11,944 nt of DNA, taken from assembly GCA_900547805.1 (NCBI GenBank), contig URIE01000050.1, positions 1 through 11,944 of the forward strand, in the 5' to 3' direction. Shown piece after piece: positions 1-5,973 of the stretch. The position numbers were made by a program, and so were the translations under genes. The notes under the pieces are model-generated. The model saw only the letters and a list, made by a program, of their open reading frames with translations, did not search any database and was not told the origin of the DNA. The stretch comes from an uncultured Collinsella sp. (lineage in GTDB: Bacteria > Actinomycetota > Coriobacteriia > Coriobacteriales > Coriobacteriaceae). Positions within the stretch are counted from its first letter, which is position 1, and every line of letters starts with the position of its first letter.

Positions 1-1188
1 ACCTGGAAGCGTGTCGTCGACATGAACGACCGCCAGCTCCGTCACGTCATCGACGGCATTGGCGGCAAGGCCCAGGGCGTGCCGCGCGAGGATGGCTTCG
101 ACATCACCGTCGCCTCCGAGGTCATGGCGATCCTGTGCCTGTCCACGAGCATCAACGACCTCAAGGAGCGCCTGGGCGAGATCGTCGTCGGCTACAGCTT
201 CGCCGGCGAGCCCGTTCGTGCCCGCGACCTCAAGGCTCAGGGCGCCATGGCGGCCCTGCTCAAGGACGCGCTCAAGCCCAACCTGGTCCAGACGCTCGAG
301 GGCACGCCTGCGTTTGTTCACGGCGGTCCCTTCGCCAACATTGCCCACGGCTGCAATTCCATCATGGCCACGCGTATGGCCATGCGCTTTGGCGATGTCG
401 CCATTACCGAGGCCGGCTTTGGTGCCGACCTGGGTGCCGAGAAGTTCCTCGACATCAAGTGCCGCATGACGGGCGTTCGCCCCAGCGCCGTCGTGATCGT
501 CGCTACCGCTCGTGCGCTTAAGTACAACGGTGGCGTCGCCAAGGCCGACCTCAACGAGGAGAACCTCGAGGCCCTCAAGGCCGGCATGCCCAACCTGCTG
601 CGTCACGTCGACAACATCCAGAACGTTTATGGTCTGCCCTGCGTGGTCGCCATCAACCGCTTCCCGACGGACACCGAGGCCGAGCTTGCGCTCATCGAGT
701 CCGAGTGCCAGAAGCTCGGCGTCAGCGTTAAGCTTTCCGAGGTCTGGGCCAAGGGCGGCGAGGGCGCGCTCGACCTGGCCGATGAGGTCATGCGTCTGAT
801 TGAGCAGCCGAGCGAGCTCAAGTTTGCCTACGAGGACGGCGCCGATGTGGCCGACGCCCTCGAGGCCGTTGCCACCAAGGTCTACCGCGCCGACGGCGTC
901 GACTTTACGCCGGCTGCCAAGCGCCAGCTCGCCGAGCTGCGCGAGAACGGCTTTGGCAACCTGCCGGTGTGCGTGGCCAAGACGCAGTACAGCTTTAGCG
1001 ACAACGCCAAGGCCCTGGGCGCTCCCGAGAACTTCCGCATCACGGTGCGCGAGCTCAAGGTTTCCGCCGGTGCCCACTTTGTGGTCGCACTGACTGGCAG
1101 TGTTCTGACCATGCCGGGCCTGCCCAAGGTCCCCGCGGCCGAGAACATCGACGTCGACAACGACGGCAATATCACCGGTCTGTTCTAA
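1..1188 (+). CDS. fhs: Formate--tetrahydrofolate ligase, C-terminal part (5' end outside window)
   Basis: Cytosolic enzyme that joins formate to tetrahydrofolate using ATP, giving 10-formyl-THF for purine, formyl-Met and, in acetogens, C1 metabolism. The frame is open from the first base, so the first visible ATG (22) is internal. About 395 codons are present of the roughly 555 usual for the family; the missing N-terminus would carry the ATP-binding P-loop. Family signatures seen include FVHGGPFANIAHGCNS, EAGFGADLGAEKF, a TARALKYNGG stretch and the typical tail TMPGLPKVPAAENIDVD...GLF. The stop TAA is followed closely by a strong terminator, so this gene ends its transcription unit. Codons are strongly G/C-ending, as expected of a core gene. 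Identification is by recognition of conserved motifs and is very secure. Confidence 0.97.
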   Translation, partial: TWKRVVDMNDRQLRHVIDGIGGKAQGVPREDGFDITVASEVMAILCLSTSINDLKERLGEIVVGYSFAGEPVRARDLKAQGAMAALLKDALKPNLVQTLEGTPAFVHGGPFANIAHGCNSIMATRMAMRFGDVAITEAGFGADLGAEKFLDIKCRMTGVRPSAVVIVATARALKYNGGVAKADLNEENLEALKAGMPNLLRHVDNIQNVYGLPCVVAINRFPTDTEAELALIESECQKLGVSVKLSEVWAKGGEGALDLADEVMRLIEQPSELKFAYEDGADVADALEAVATKVYRADGVDFTPAAKRQLAELRENGFGNLPVCVAKTQYSFSDNAKALGAPENFRITVRELKVSAGAHFVVALTGSVLTMPGLPKVPAAENIDVDNDGNITGLF

Positions 1189-1213
1189 GCCTGCTGCTCA
1201 TAGCCGCTTGCCC

Positions 1214-1250
1214 GCCCCGCCGCGCCTACCAAGGCCCGGCGGGGCTTTTT
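1214..1250 (+). terminator. Intrinsic terminator of fhs
   Basis: A perfect 9-bp stem (GCCCCGCCG at 1214-1222 with CGGCGGGGC at 1237-1245) encloses a second small stem (GCCT at 1224-1227 with AGGC at 1232-1235) and is followed directly by TTTTT at 1246-1250. It lies 25 bases after the fhs stop codon. This is a textbook rho-independent terminator on the plus strand. Confidence 0.93.
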
Positions 1251-1331
1251 GATTCCCGAGGGGCTGAAGGATTACGAATCATTTTGTTGCTGTTGGGTCA
1301 ATGAGGATATCCATTTGGGGTCGTTCGTCCG

Positions 1332-1481
1332 AAACTATGCCGGTTTACTACGATGATCCGGCCTCCCTTGACCACGCCCGCGCTTTCCGAAAATGGCCGG
1401 CTCGTCTACCTGCGGTTTTTCATTTTCAAAAAGTAATGCGCTTGGGCCTTGTCGATCCATCGTAGTAAACCGGCATAGTTT
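1332..1481. repeat. Inverted-repeat element, copy A (150 bp)
   Basis: Perfect 24-bp inverted arms at 1332-1355 and 1458-1481 enclose 102 bp. Inside each arm lies the motif TTTACTACG (1344-1352) or its complement CGTAGTAAA (1461-1469). The centre holds TACCTGCGGTTTT at 1407-1419. Further internal complementarity includes CCGGCC (1358-1363) with GGCCGG (1395-1400), GAAAATG (1389-1395) with CATTTTC (1421-1427), and a TTTTT/AAAAA hairpin around 1416-1432. Copy B at 1563-1724 shares the motifs at the same spacing. No target-site duplication is apparent. It may be a small non-autonomous mobile repeat, a structured RNA or a protein-binding region; the sequence does not decide. Confidence 0.8.
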
Positions 1482-1562
1482 TATTGACGGGTGCCGCGTG
1501 GGGTGTTCCAAAACTGCCGGATTGATCGATTTTGCCAGTCGAGGTTGCATGGGGCTGACTCG

Positions 1563-1724
1563 TGCCACGAAAAGCGTCCATTTACTACATTTGGCCGGGT
1601 TGGGTCGACCGCAGAGCGTTTTTCGACAATCTGGCAAGACATTTACCTGCGGTTTTGTTAACACATATTTGGCTATGGTCGGTACTCTTGGGTCAAACGT
1701 AGTAGATGGGCGCATTTCGTGGCA
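1563..1724. repeat. Inverted-repeat element, copy B (162 bp)
   Basis: Inverted arms of 31 bp at 1563-1593 and 1694-1724 match at 27 positions. TTTACTAC lies at 1581-1588, the complementary motif CGTAGTAGA at 1698-1706 and TACCTGCGGTTTT at 1644-1656. Each lies exactly 237 bp after its counterpart in copy A. Over the roughly 127-bp core the two copies agree at about half the positions (hand count), concentrated at the two ends and around the central motif. The outer arm sequence is different from copy A but still self-complementary. No encoded product is evident. Confidence 0.75.
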
Positions 1725-1743
1725 TACGACCAAAGCGGGGGTA

Positions 1744-1980
1744 TTAGCCGCGCTGGAGGCCGAAGAGTTTGACGTTGCGCTCGGCGACCATCATGTTGAT
1801 GTCGGCGATTTCCATCTCTCCGTCAATGTAGGGCTGGTAGGTGCCGTACGGGTCGCCAGCCCCCAGGCTACAACTGCCGCAGTTGTCGCAGCTACCATTG
1901 CCGCAGCCTGCGAGCGCCAGCTTAATGATTTCCTCGCGCTCGGCACGCGTCGTGTCCTTGATGAGCTTGCTTTTTGCCAT
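1744..1980 (-). CDS. Small protein with a CX4CX2CX2C cysteine cluster, function unknown
   Basis: A 78-residue protein not recognised as a named family. It starts with a basic and acidic helix-like segment (AEREEIIKLALAG, about residues 13-25), followed by C26, C31, C34 and C37 in a glycine-rich loop, then a tail with PYGTYQPYIDGEMEIADINMM. The CX4CX2CX2C spacing could bind a metal ion or an Fe-S cluster; this is inference. The ATG at 1980 is chosen because GAGG sits about 7 bases upstream on the minus strand; the frame continues upstream to 2076, but that extension has no ribosome-binding site. The gene is divergent from the membrane protein gene at 2118, and its 3' end faces copy B of the inverted-repeat element 19 bases away. 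Confidence 0.8.
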   Translation of the reverse strand: MAKSKLIKDTTRAEREEIIKLALAGCGNGSCDNCGSCSLGAGDPYGTYQPYIDGEMEIADINMMVAERNVKLFGLQRG

Positions 1981-2040
1981 GACGTTCCTCGATTCGCTTG
2001 TTGCCACCTGTCGCGCATGTCTTGTAGATACCGGCGGGCT

Positions 2041-2072
2041 TTGCCCATCATAGGCTTTTGCGCGGGTAGAAT
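2041..2072 (+). promoter_or_regulatory. Weak candidate promoter for the membrane protein gene
   Basis: TAGAAT at 2067-2072 matches five of six bases of a -10 hexamer and lies 45 bases upstream of the ATG at 2118. The only -35-like sequence, TTGCCC at 2041-2046, is 20 bases away, which is longer than ideal. The gene itself has a good ribosome-binding site (GGAAAGGA ending 8 bases before the ATG). Confidence 0.25.
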
Positions 2073-2117
2073 GCATGGATAACTTGATGCTTACGGGCGA
2101 CGGAAAGGAATCGTTGC

Positions 2118-3122
2118 ATGGATCAGGATAAGACGACCGTGATGGGTGGCTACGGCTCCGCGTCGACGGGTAATAGCGCCGATGCGACCCACGTTGTGCC
2201 CGGCCCTGGCTATGCCGACCCTGCCGCGACGCAGCCTTCTGCCGAGCCTACGCGGGTTATGGGCTATGGCGACACGGCGCAGGATCCTTACGCTGCATCT
2301 TCGCAAAGCCCCTATGGCAACGCGGCGCCGGACCCGTTTGATTACGCACCGCAGGACCCCTATGCCAGTTCTGCGCCGGATCCTTATAACGATTTGTCGC
2401 AGAATCCCATTCCACAGCCTCAGCAGACGACGTATATGCCGCGCACGGCGCAGCCTCGCTATGAGTCGCGCGATCCCTACGCGCACGAGCCGTATCGTGA
2501 GTATCCCAAGTCGATTCCGCAGTACGGCGAGGACGAGGAAAAGAAACCGTCGCGTTCGTCGAGCGTGATCAAGAAAATCCTGATTGTGCTGGCGATCTTC
2601 TTTGCCCTTTCGGTTGTGTTTGCCATTGTGTCGGGCATGCTCAACAAGCGGGGCGCCACGACTGATACCACGGCCGAGCAGACTGAGGCCACCCAGTCTA
2701 CCGCCGTCGACCTGAGCGATATTCCGGGGCAGTACTGGTCCAATGCCAAGAAGCTCCTCAAATCGCGTGGGGCCGACCTTTCGAACGCCGTGATCCTGAC
2801 CGATGACGGCTCGATGCCCGTCGTCGATGCCAACTGGGTCGTGACGTCTGCCTACTATAACGACAACGGCAACCTGGAGGTTCAGCTTACGCGCAAGGAC
2901 GGCTCGTCGGGTAACGCGTCCGGCGACCAGGGCACCACGGACAGCTCGAGCTCCAACACGCTGGAGGACCTGAGCAACAAGGCTCAGGAGCTGGGGGATA
3001 AAGCCCAACAGCTGGGCGACACGGCTCAGAATCTCGGCGATACCGCGCAGAACCTGGGCGATATGGCAACGGATGCCTGGAGCGCGCTGCAAAACGGCAT
3101 CTCGGGCGCGCAGGGAAACTAG
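2118..3122 (+). CDS. Single-pass membrane protein with Pro/Tyr-rich cytoplasmic tail, PASTA-like region and C-terminal heptad repeats
   Basis: A 334-residue protein of unknown function. Residues 1-140 are disordered, rich in Pro, Tyr, Gln and Asp, with recurring DPY/DPF/SPY motifs (AQDPYA, PDPFDY, QDPYAS, PDPYND, RDPYAH). The N-terminus has three threonine motifs of similar form (KTTVM 5-9, ATHVV 23-27, PTRVM 44-48), resembling phosphothreonine sites read by FHA domains; this is inference. One transmembrane helix spans about 153-174, preceded by basic residues, so the tail should be cytoplasmic and the rest external. Residues 198-258 (YWSNAKKLLKSRGADL ... LEVQLTRKDG) have the helix-then-strands pattern of a PASTA-like domain, a weak match. 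Residues 287-314 are four copies of a D-x-A-Q-x-L-G heptad. Start ATG has an AAAGGA ribosome-binding site. A cell-envelope or kinase-signalling role is plausible but unproven. Confidence 0.88.
   Translation: MDQDKTTVMGGYGSASTGNSADATHVVPGPGYADPAATQPSAEPTRVMGYGDTAQDPYAASSQSPYGNAAPDPFDYAPQDPYASSAPDPYNDLSQNPIPQPQQTTYMPRTAQPRYESRDPYAHEPYREYPKSIPQYGEDEEKKPSRSSSVIKKILIVLAIFFALSVVFAIVSGMLNKRGATTDTTAEQTEATQSTAVDLSDIPGQYWSNAKKLLKSRGADLSNAVILTDDGSMPVVDANWVVTSAYYNDNGNLEVQLTRKDGSSGNASGDQGTTDSSSSNTLEDLSNKAQELGDKAQQLGDTAQNLGDTAQNLGDMATDAWSALQNGISGAQGN
2976..3059 (+). repeat. Four in-frame 21-bp tandem repeats encoding heptads
   Basis: Within the membrane protein gene, four consecutive 21-bp units encode NKAQELG, DKAQQLG, DTAQNLG and DTAQNLG; a fifth, decayed unit begins DMA. 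The two DTAQNLG units are identical in protein but differ at several third positions, so the duplications are not recent or have been diversified. The encoded segment is amphipathic and helix-prone. Confidence 0.85.
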
Positions 3123-3145
3123 CGGCTGAGTTGGCTAGAGCCGCT
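3121..3145. terminator. Possible bidirectional hairpin between convergent genes
   Basis: AGCGGCT (3121-3127) and AGCCGCT (3139-3145) form a 7-bp stem with an 11-base loop overlapping both stop codons of the convergent genes that end at 3122 and 3135. There is no proper T-run on the plus strand and only a weak one (TTT) on the minus strand, so termination function is uncertain. Confidence 0.3.
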
Positions 3146-4316
3146 CGGCCGGGCGGTCGGGCGAGCTAAAGCCCGAGTCAAACGTGACGACGCACGAGAC
3201 ATCGGGCCGGCGCTCGTGCACGATGCGCGTGACGAGTTCCAGCAGCTCCTCGTCGGATATGTCAAAACCGTCGGGGCGCACCAGGTCAAACGAGACGAAG
3301 CCGTCGTGCTCGTGCAGGTCGTGGATGGAAAGTGCGGGGTCGATCTGCATGATGCCGCGCTTGACCCAGCCGCGCAGGTCGTCGCCGGTTGTCGCGATGG
3401 GGTCGCAATGCAGCGTAATGTCGATACCCATCTGATGCTTGATATCGTGCTCGATGGTGTCCAGAATCTCGTGGTGCTCAAACGCATCGCCCTCGCCGGG
3501 CATCTCCACGTGTGCGCTGGCAAACTGGCGACCGGGGCCGTAGTCGTGCACCATCAGATCGTGCGTGCCCAGAACCTGCGGATACGACATGATTTTGTCG
3601 CGAATCTCCTGGACGAGCTTGGGGTCGGGCGCTTGTCCCAGCAGCGGGCTGATGGCGTCGCGCACCAGGCCCATGCCGCTGATGCAGATGAAGATGCCCA
3701 CGCCCAGGCCTGCCCAGCCGTCGAGGTCAACGCCGGTTGTCTGTGAGATAAGCGCTGCCACCAGGACCGAGCCCGAGGTGATGACGTCGTTTTTGGAATC
3801 CTGTGCCGTGGCGATGAGCGTCTCGGAGTCGATGCGGTTGCCCAGCGTGCGGTTGAAGGCCGCCATCCAAAACTTGACGAGCATGGATGCGATGAGCGCG
3901 GCCATGGAGACTAGTGTGTAGGCGGTGGGGGAAGGCTTGATGATCTTGGTGACCGACTCCAAGATCAGGTTGATACCGACGGCACAAACGAGGACAGCGA
4001 CGAACAAGCCGGCAAGGTACTCGTAGCGGCCATGGCCATAAGGGTGGCCTTCGTCGGCTGGGCGACTGGCAAGGCGGAATCCGAGTAGGCTCACGATGTT
4101 GCTCGAGGCATCGGAGAGGTTGTTGAAGGCGTCGGCGATAAGCGAGACGGAGCCCGCGAGCAGGCCCGCGATGCCCTTAGCGAGGCACAGGGCGATGTTG
4201 AGCCCGATGCAGATAAGGCTCGCGGCAAAGCCGGCACGGGTGCGGCAAGAGGTATCGACCGGCTCGCTTTCGCTGCCGGGAGCAAGCGTATGTACCAGCC
4301 GATTTACAAATAGCAT
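3135..4316 (-). CDS. Cation diffusion facilitator (CDF) metal exporter, manganese-type motifs, with duplicated C-terminal domain
   Basis: An inner-membrane antiporter expelling divalent metal ions. Of 393 residues, about 28-220 form the six-helix transport domain with the family hallmark SVSLIADAFNNLSDA (56-70) and GHPYGHGRYEYLA after helix 2. Metal-site candidates are D62, N65 and D69 in helix 2 and D173 and D177 in helix 5. The NxxxD/DxxxD pattern is the one linked to manganese exporters such as MntE rather than the HxxxD of zinc exporters; substrate is therefore inferred. The first cytoplasmic dimerisation domain (about 225-300) is followed by a further 90 residues of similar layout, which makes the protein longer than the usual 300. 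The ATG at 4316 is preferred over 4337 because GAGGAC lies upstream of it; the far longer open frame upstream is antisense to the zinc-ribbon gene. Divergent from 4581. Confidence 0.92.
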   Translation of the reverse strand: MLFVNRLVHTLAPGSESEPVDTSCRTRAGFAASLICIGLNIALCLAKGIAGLLAGSVSLIADAFNNLSDASSNIVSLLGFRLASRPADEGHPYGHGRYEYLAGLFVAVLVCAVGINLILESVTKIIKPSPTAYTLVSMAALIASMLVKFWMAAFNRTLGNRIDSETLIATAQDSKNDVITSGSVLVAALISQTTGVDLDGWAGLGVGIFICISGMGLVRDAISPLLGQAPDPKLVQEIRDKIMSYPQVLGTHDLMVHDYGPGRQFASAHVEMPGEGDAFEHHEILDTIEHDIKHQMGIDITLHCDPIATTGDDLRGWVKRGIMQIDPALSIHDLHEHDGFVSFDLVRPDGFDISDEELLELVTRIVHERRPDVSCVVTFDSGFSSPDRPAERL

Positions 4317-4356
4317 AACGGTCGTCCTCACAATCATGTTTAAGGGGATAGTGTAG

Positions 4357-4489
4357 CTCGCACGGACGCGTCGTGCGACGATGCTCAGAAAATGCAGCAA
4401 TGGTCTGCCGATGCTAACGGGCACGGGGCGGAGGGGGGGGCGGTTGCCCGCATGGCTTTGAGCCCGCTGCGCCTTCTCGTCCGTGCGAG
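4357..4489. promoter_or_regulatory. 12-bp perfect inverted repeat spanning the divergent promoter region
   Basis: CTCGCACGGACG at 4357-4368 is the exact reverse complement of CGTCCGTGCGAG at 4478-4489. The two lie 109 bases apart in the non-coding region between the divergent CDF exporter and zinc-ribbon genes. Beside the left copy is a further short dyad, CGTCG-TG-CGACG (4369-4380). They could be paired operator sites for one regulator acting on both genes, but no known consensus was recognised. Confidence 0.35.
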
Positions 4490-4533
4490 TGCTCCATTTT
4501 GGGCCACATGGGTATGGGCACGCGCCGATTTGC

Positions 4534-4552
4534 TCGACATACTTAATGTCGA
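4534..4552. promoter_or_regulatory. Dyad (TCGACAT-N5-ATGTCGA) just upstream of the zinc-ribbon gene
   Basis: A perfect inverted repeat with 7-bp arms, TCGACAT (4534-4540) and ATGTCGA (4546-4552), and the spacer ACTTA. It ends 14 bases before the ribosome-binding site (AAAGGAGG, 4566-4573) of the gene at 4581. Position and form fit an operator for a dimeric regulator or a small leader hairpin. The binding protein is unknown. Confidence 0.45.
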
Positions 4553-4580
4553 TAGCCCCTGTGCAAAGGAGGACGTTTCC

Positions 4581-5918
4581 ATGGACGAGATGTTTGCCAT
4601 TAAATGCCAAAACTGCGGCGGCCCCATGTATTCGCACCAGGCAAAGCGCAGCTTTGAATGTGCCTATTGCGGAACGGTCGTCCCGTGGCAAGCGGACGCT
4701 GGGGAGCCTAAGAGCGCTTTGGGCATTCGCCATACACCGCTGACGGTGGTTGACGGGTTGCTCAAGCTCACGCATGTCTCGCAGCTCGAGCGTCCGGAGG
4801 ACCCGGACTGGTATTTCTTCAATTCGCACTGGCGCAATCAGTCGGTTCTGGAGCATCTGCTGTGGGAGGACCGCGGGACGGCGCAGGAGTTCCAAGGGGC
4901 CACACACGTGAGCATTCCCTGCCCCTTCTGCGGCGCGTCCTTTGAGGGCGAGTCCACCCAGCGCGTGTTCGAATGCCCGTCCTGCGGCAACAAGATCGGT
5001 GTGGCCGACTTGCTCAAACCCGGCACGTTTAGCAAGCGCCTGACCATGGGCGTGGGTGCCGAATACGTTCCCGAGCAGGGTATTCCGTGTGAGATTTCCC
5101 CGCAGCAGGCGCGTGCCAACGCGCTGCAACTGGTGCGTCAGTACCCGGATGCCTTTGCCGGGCACGACGTGGAAGACGCGATTCAAAACGACATGATGCT
5201 CTTCTATTTCCCCATGGCGCTCGCGGACCTGCGCATGATGGCGTCCTTCCCGGGCAAGGGCCTGAGCAAGGAGACCCTGGTGTACTACGAGGTGTTCGAT
5301 TGGGCATATCCCAGGGCCAACTACCTGGACGTTCGCCTTATGGGCATCTTGGAACCGTGGGACTTTGCCAAGGTGGGGCCGTTCGATCCCGCCATGCAGG
5401 AAGGTGACTTCCGCGTCGTCTCCGTCGATGTGTCCACTAAGGACCAGGTGGTCATTGACAAGCTGGCGCTCGATATTGCGGGCAACGATGCCGAGGCAGC
5501 CCTGGGGCTCAATAAAAAGAGCATCCGCACGTGGGCACGCAAGGCCCGCAAGCACAAAGACGGTCTGGTGATTGTGCCGGTCTACTTTGTCGATCGCCCA
5601 GCAACGGACAGTCGCGACGGCGAACAGGTGCGCATCGCCGTGAACGGCCAGACGGGTCGCGCGGCCGCGGTGGTGTTTAGCGACAAGCGCGAGACGCATA
5701 TCGTGGCGCCGCTCAACCCGAGCCTGCATCTGTCGAACGAAAGCACCGTGCACGCCACACCTATCGAGGTCAAATACGTTAAATCGCCGTTCCTATACCA
5801 GATCGTGCGCCGCGGGGGCGGCGAGCAACCACGGCAGGTGGCAGCTGCAGCCGAGGGTTCCTACCGAGAAGAAAAGCCCAAACGCAAGGGCTTGTTCGCC
5901 GCGATCTTTGGGAAGTAG
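4581..5918 (+). CDS. Protein with two zinc ribbons, function unknown
   Basis: A 445-residue, apparently soluble protein. The first zinc ribbon is C9-x2-C12 ... C27-x2-C30 and the second is C114-x2-C117 ... C132-x2-C135; both have the CxxCG form that leads annotation pipelines to call such proteins TFIIB-type zinc-ribbon proteins. The rest (about 150-410) is a long mixed region with no recognised catalytic motif. It contains repeated aromatic positions (YFPMALADLRMM, YYEVFDWAYPRANYLDVRL) and a basic stretch (KKSIRTWARKARKHK, about 313-327). The C-terminal end is basic and finishes KRKGLFAAIFGK, an amphipathic tail that could touch membrane; this is speculation. The ATG at 4581 is set by AAAGGAGG 7 bases upstream; the frame continues further upstream without a better start. 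It stands alone, divergent from the metal exporter, which may hint at shared metal-related control. Confidence 0.88.
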   Translation: MDEMFAIKCQNCGGPMYSHQAKRSFECAYCGTVVPWQADAGEPKSALGIRHTPLTVVDGLLKLTHVSQLERPEDPDWYFFNSHWRNQSVLEHLLWEDRGTAQEFQGATHVSIPCPFCGASFEGESTQRVFECPSCGNKIGVADLLKPGTFSKRLTMGVGAEYVPEQGIPCEISPQQARANALQLVRQYPDAFAGHDVEDAIQNDMMLFYFPMALADLRMMASFPGKGLSKETLVYYEVFDWAYPRANYLDVRLMGILEPWDFAKVGPFDPAMQEGDFRVVSVDVSTKDQVVIDKLALDIAGNDAEAALGLNKKSIRTWARKARKHKDGLVIVPVYFVDRPATDSRDGEQVRIAVNGQTGRAAAVVFSDKRETHIVAPLNPSLHLSNESTVHATPIEVKYVKSPFLYQIVRRGGGEQPRQVAAAAEGSYREEKPKRKGLFAAIFGK

Positions 5919-5973
5919 GGGAGCGCGAGCTGCTGTCCAGTCGATTAACGGGAAGTGGATGTAAATAAACGGT

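Larger units (their letters stand above)
1251..1743. other. Gene-free stretch carrying two related inverted-repeat elements
   Basis: Between the fhs terminator and the stop codon of the minus-strand gene at 1744 there is no convincing coding sequence. Open frames exist, but they cross the inverted repeats, lack a ribosome-binding site and resemble nothing I recognise. The stretch is visibly more AT-rich than the flanking genes, with runs such as TTTTTCATTTTC. Its content is dominated by the elements at 1332-1481 and 1563-1724, described separately. No hairpin with a U-run that would terminate the gene at 1744-1980 was found here. Confidence 0.6.

Noticed and set aside
1332..1724. CRISPR array
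   Set aside because: Only two copies, 237 bp apart, with long self-complementary arms and no regular short repeats with spacers; no cas genes in the window.
1393..2082. 229-residue plus-strand open frame across the repeat elements
   Set aside because: It crosses copies A and B and then runs antisense to the small cysteine protein. No ribosome-binding site or recognised motif was found.
2091..3092. 333-residue minus-strand open frame
   Set aside because: It is the shadow of the membrane protein gene at 2118-3122: Arg/Val/Ile-rich, repetitive only because the true gene repeats, and without a ribosome-binding site.
4317..5753. Minus-strand open frame continuing the CDF exporter gene upstream to 5753 (872 residues in total)
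   Set aside because: The extension is antisense to the zinc-ribbon gene, has no family similarity and gives low-complexity Arg/His-rich protein. The exporter has a ribosome-binding site and a normal family start at 4316.
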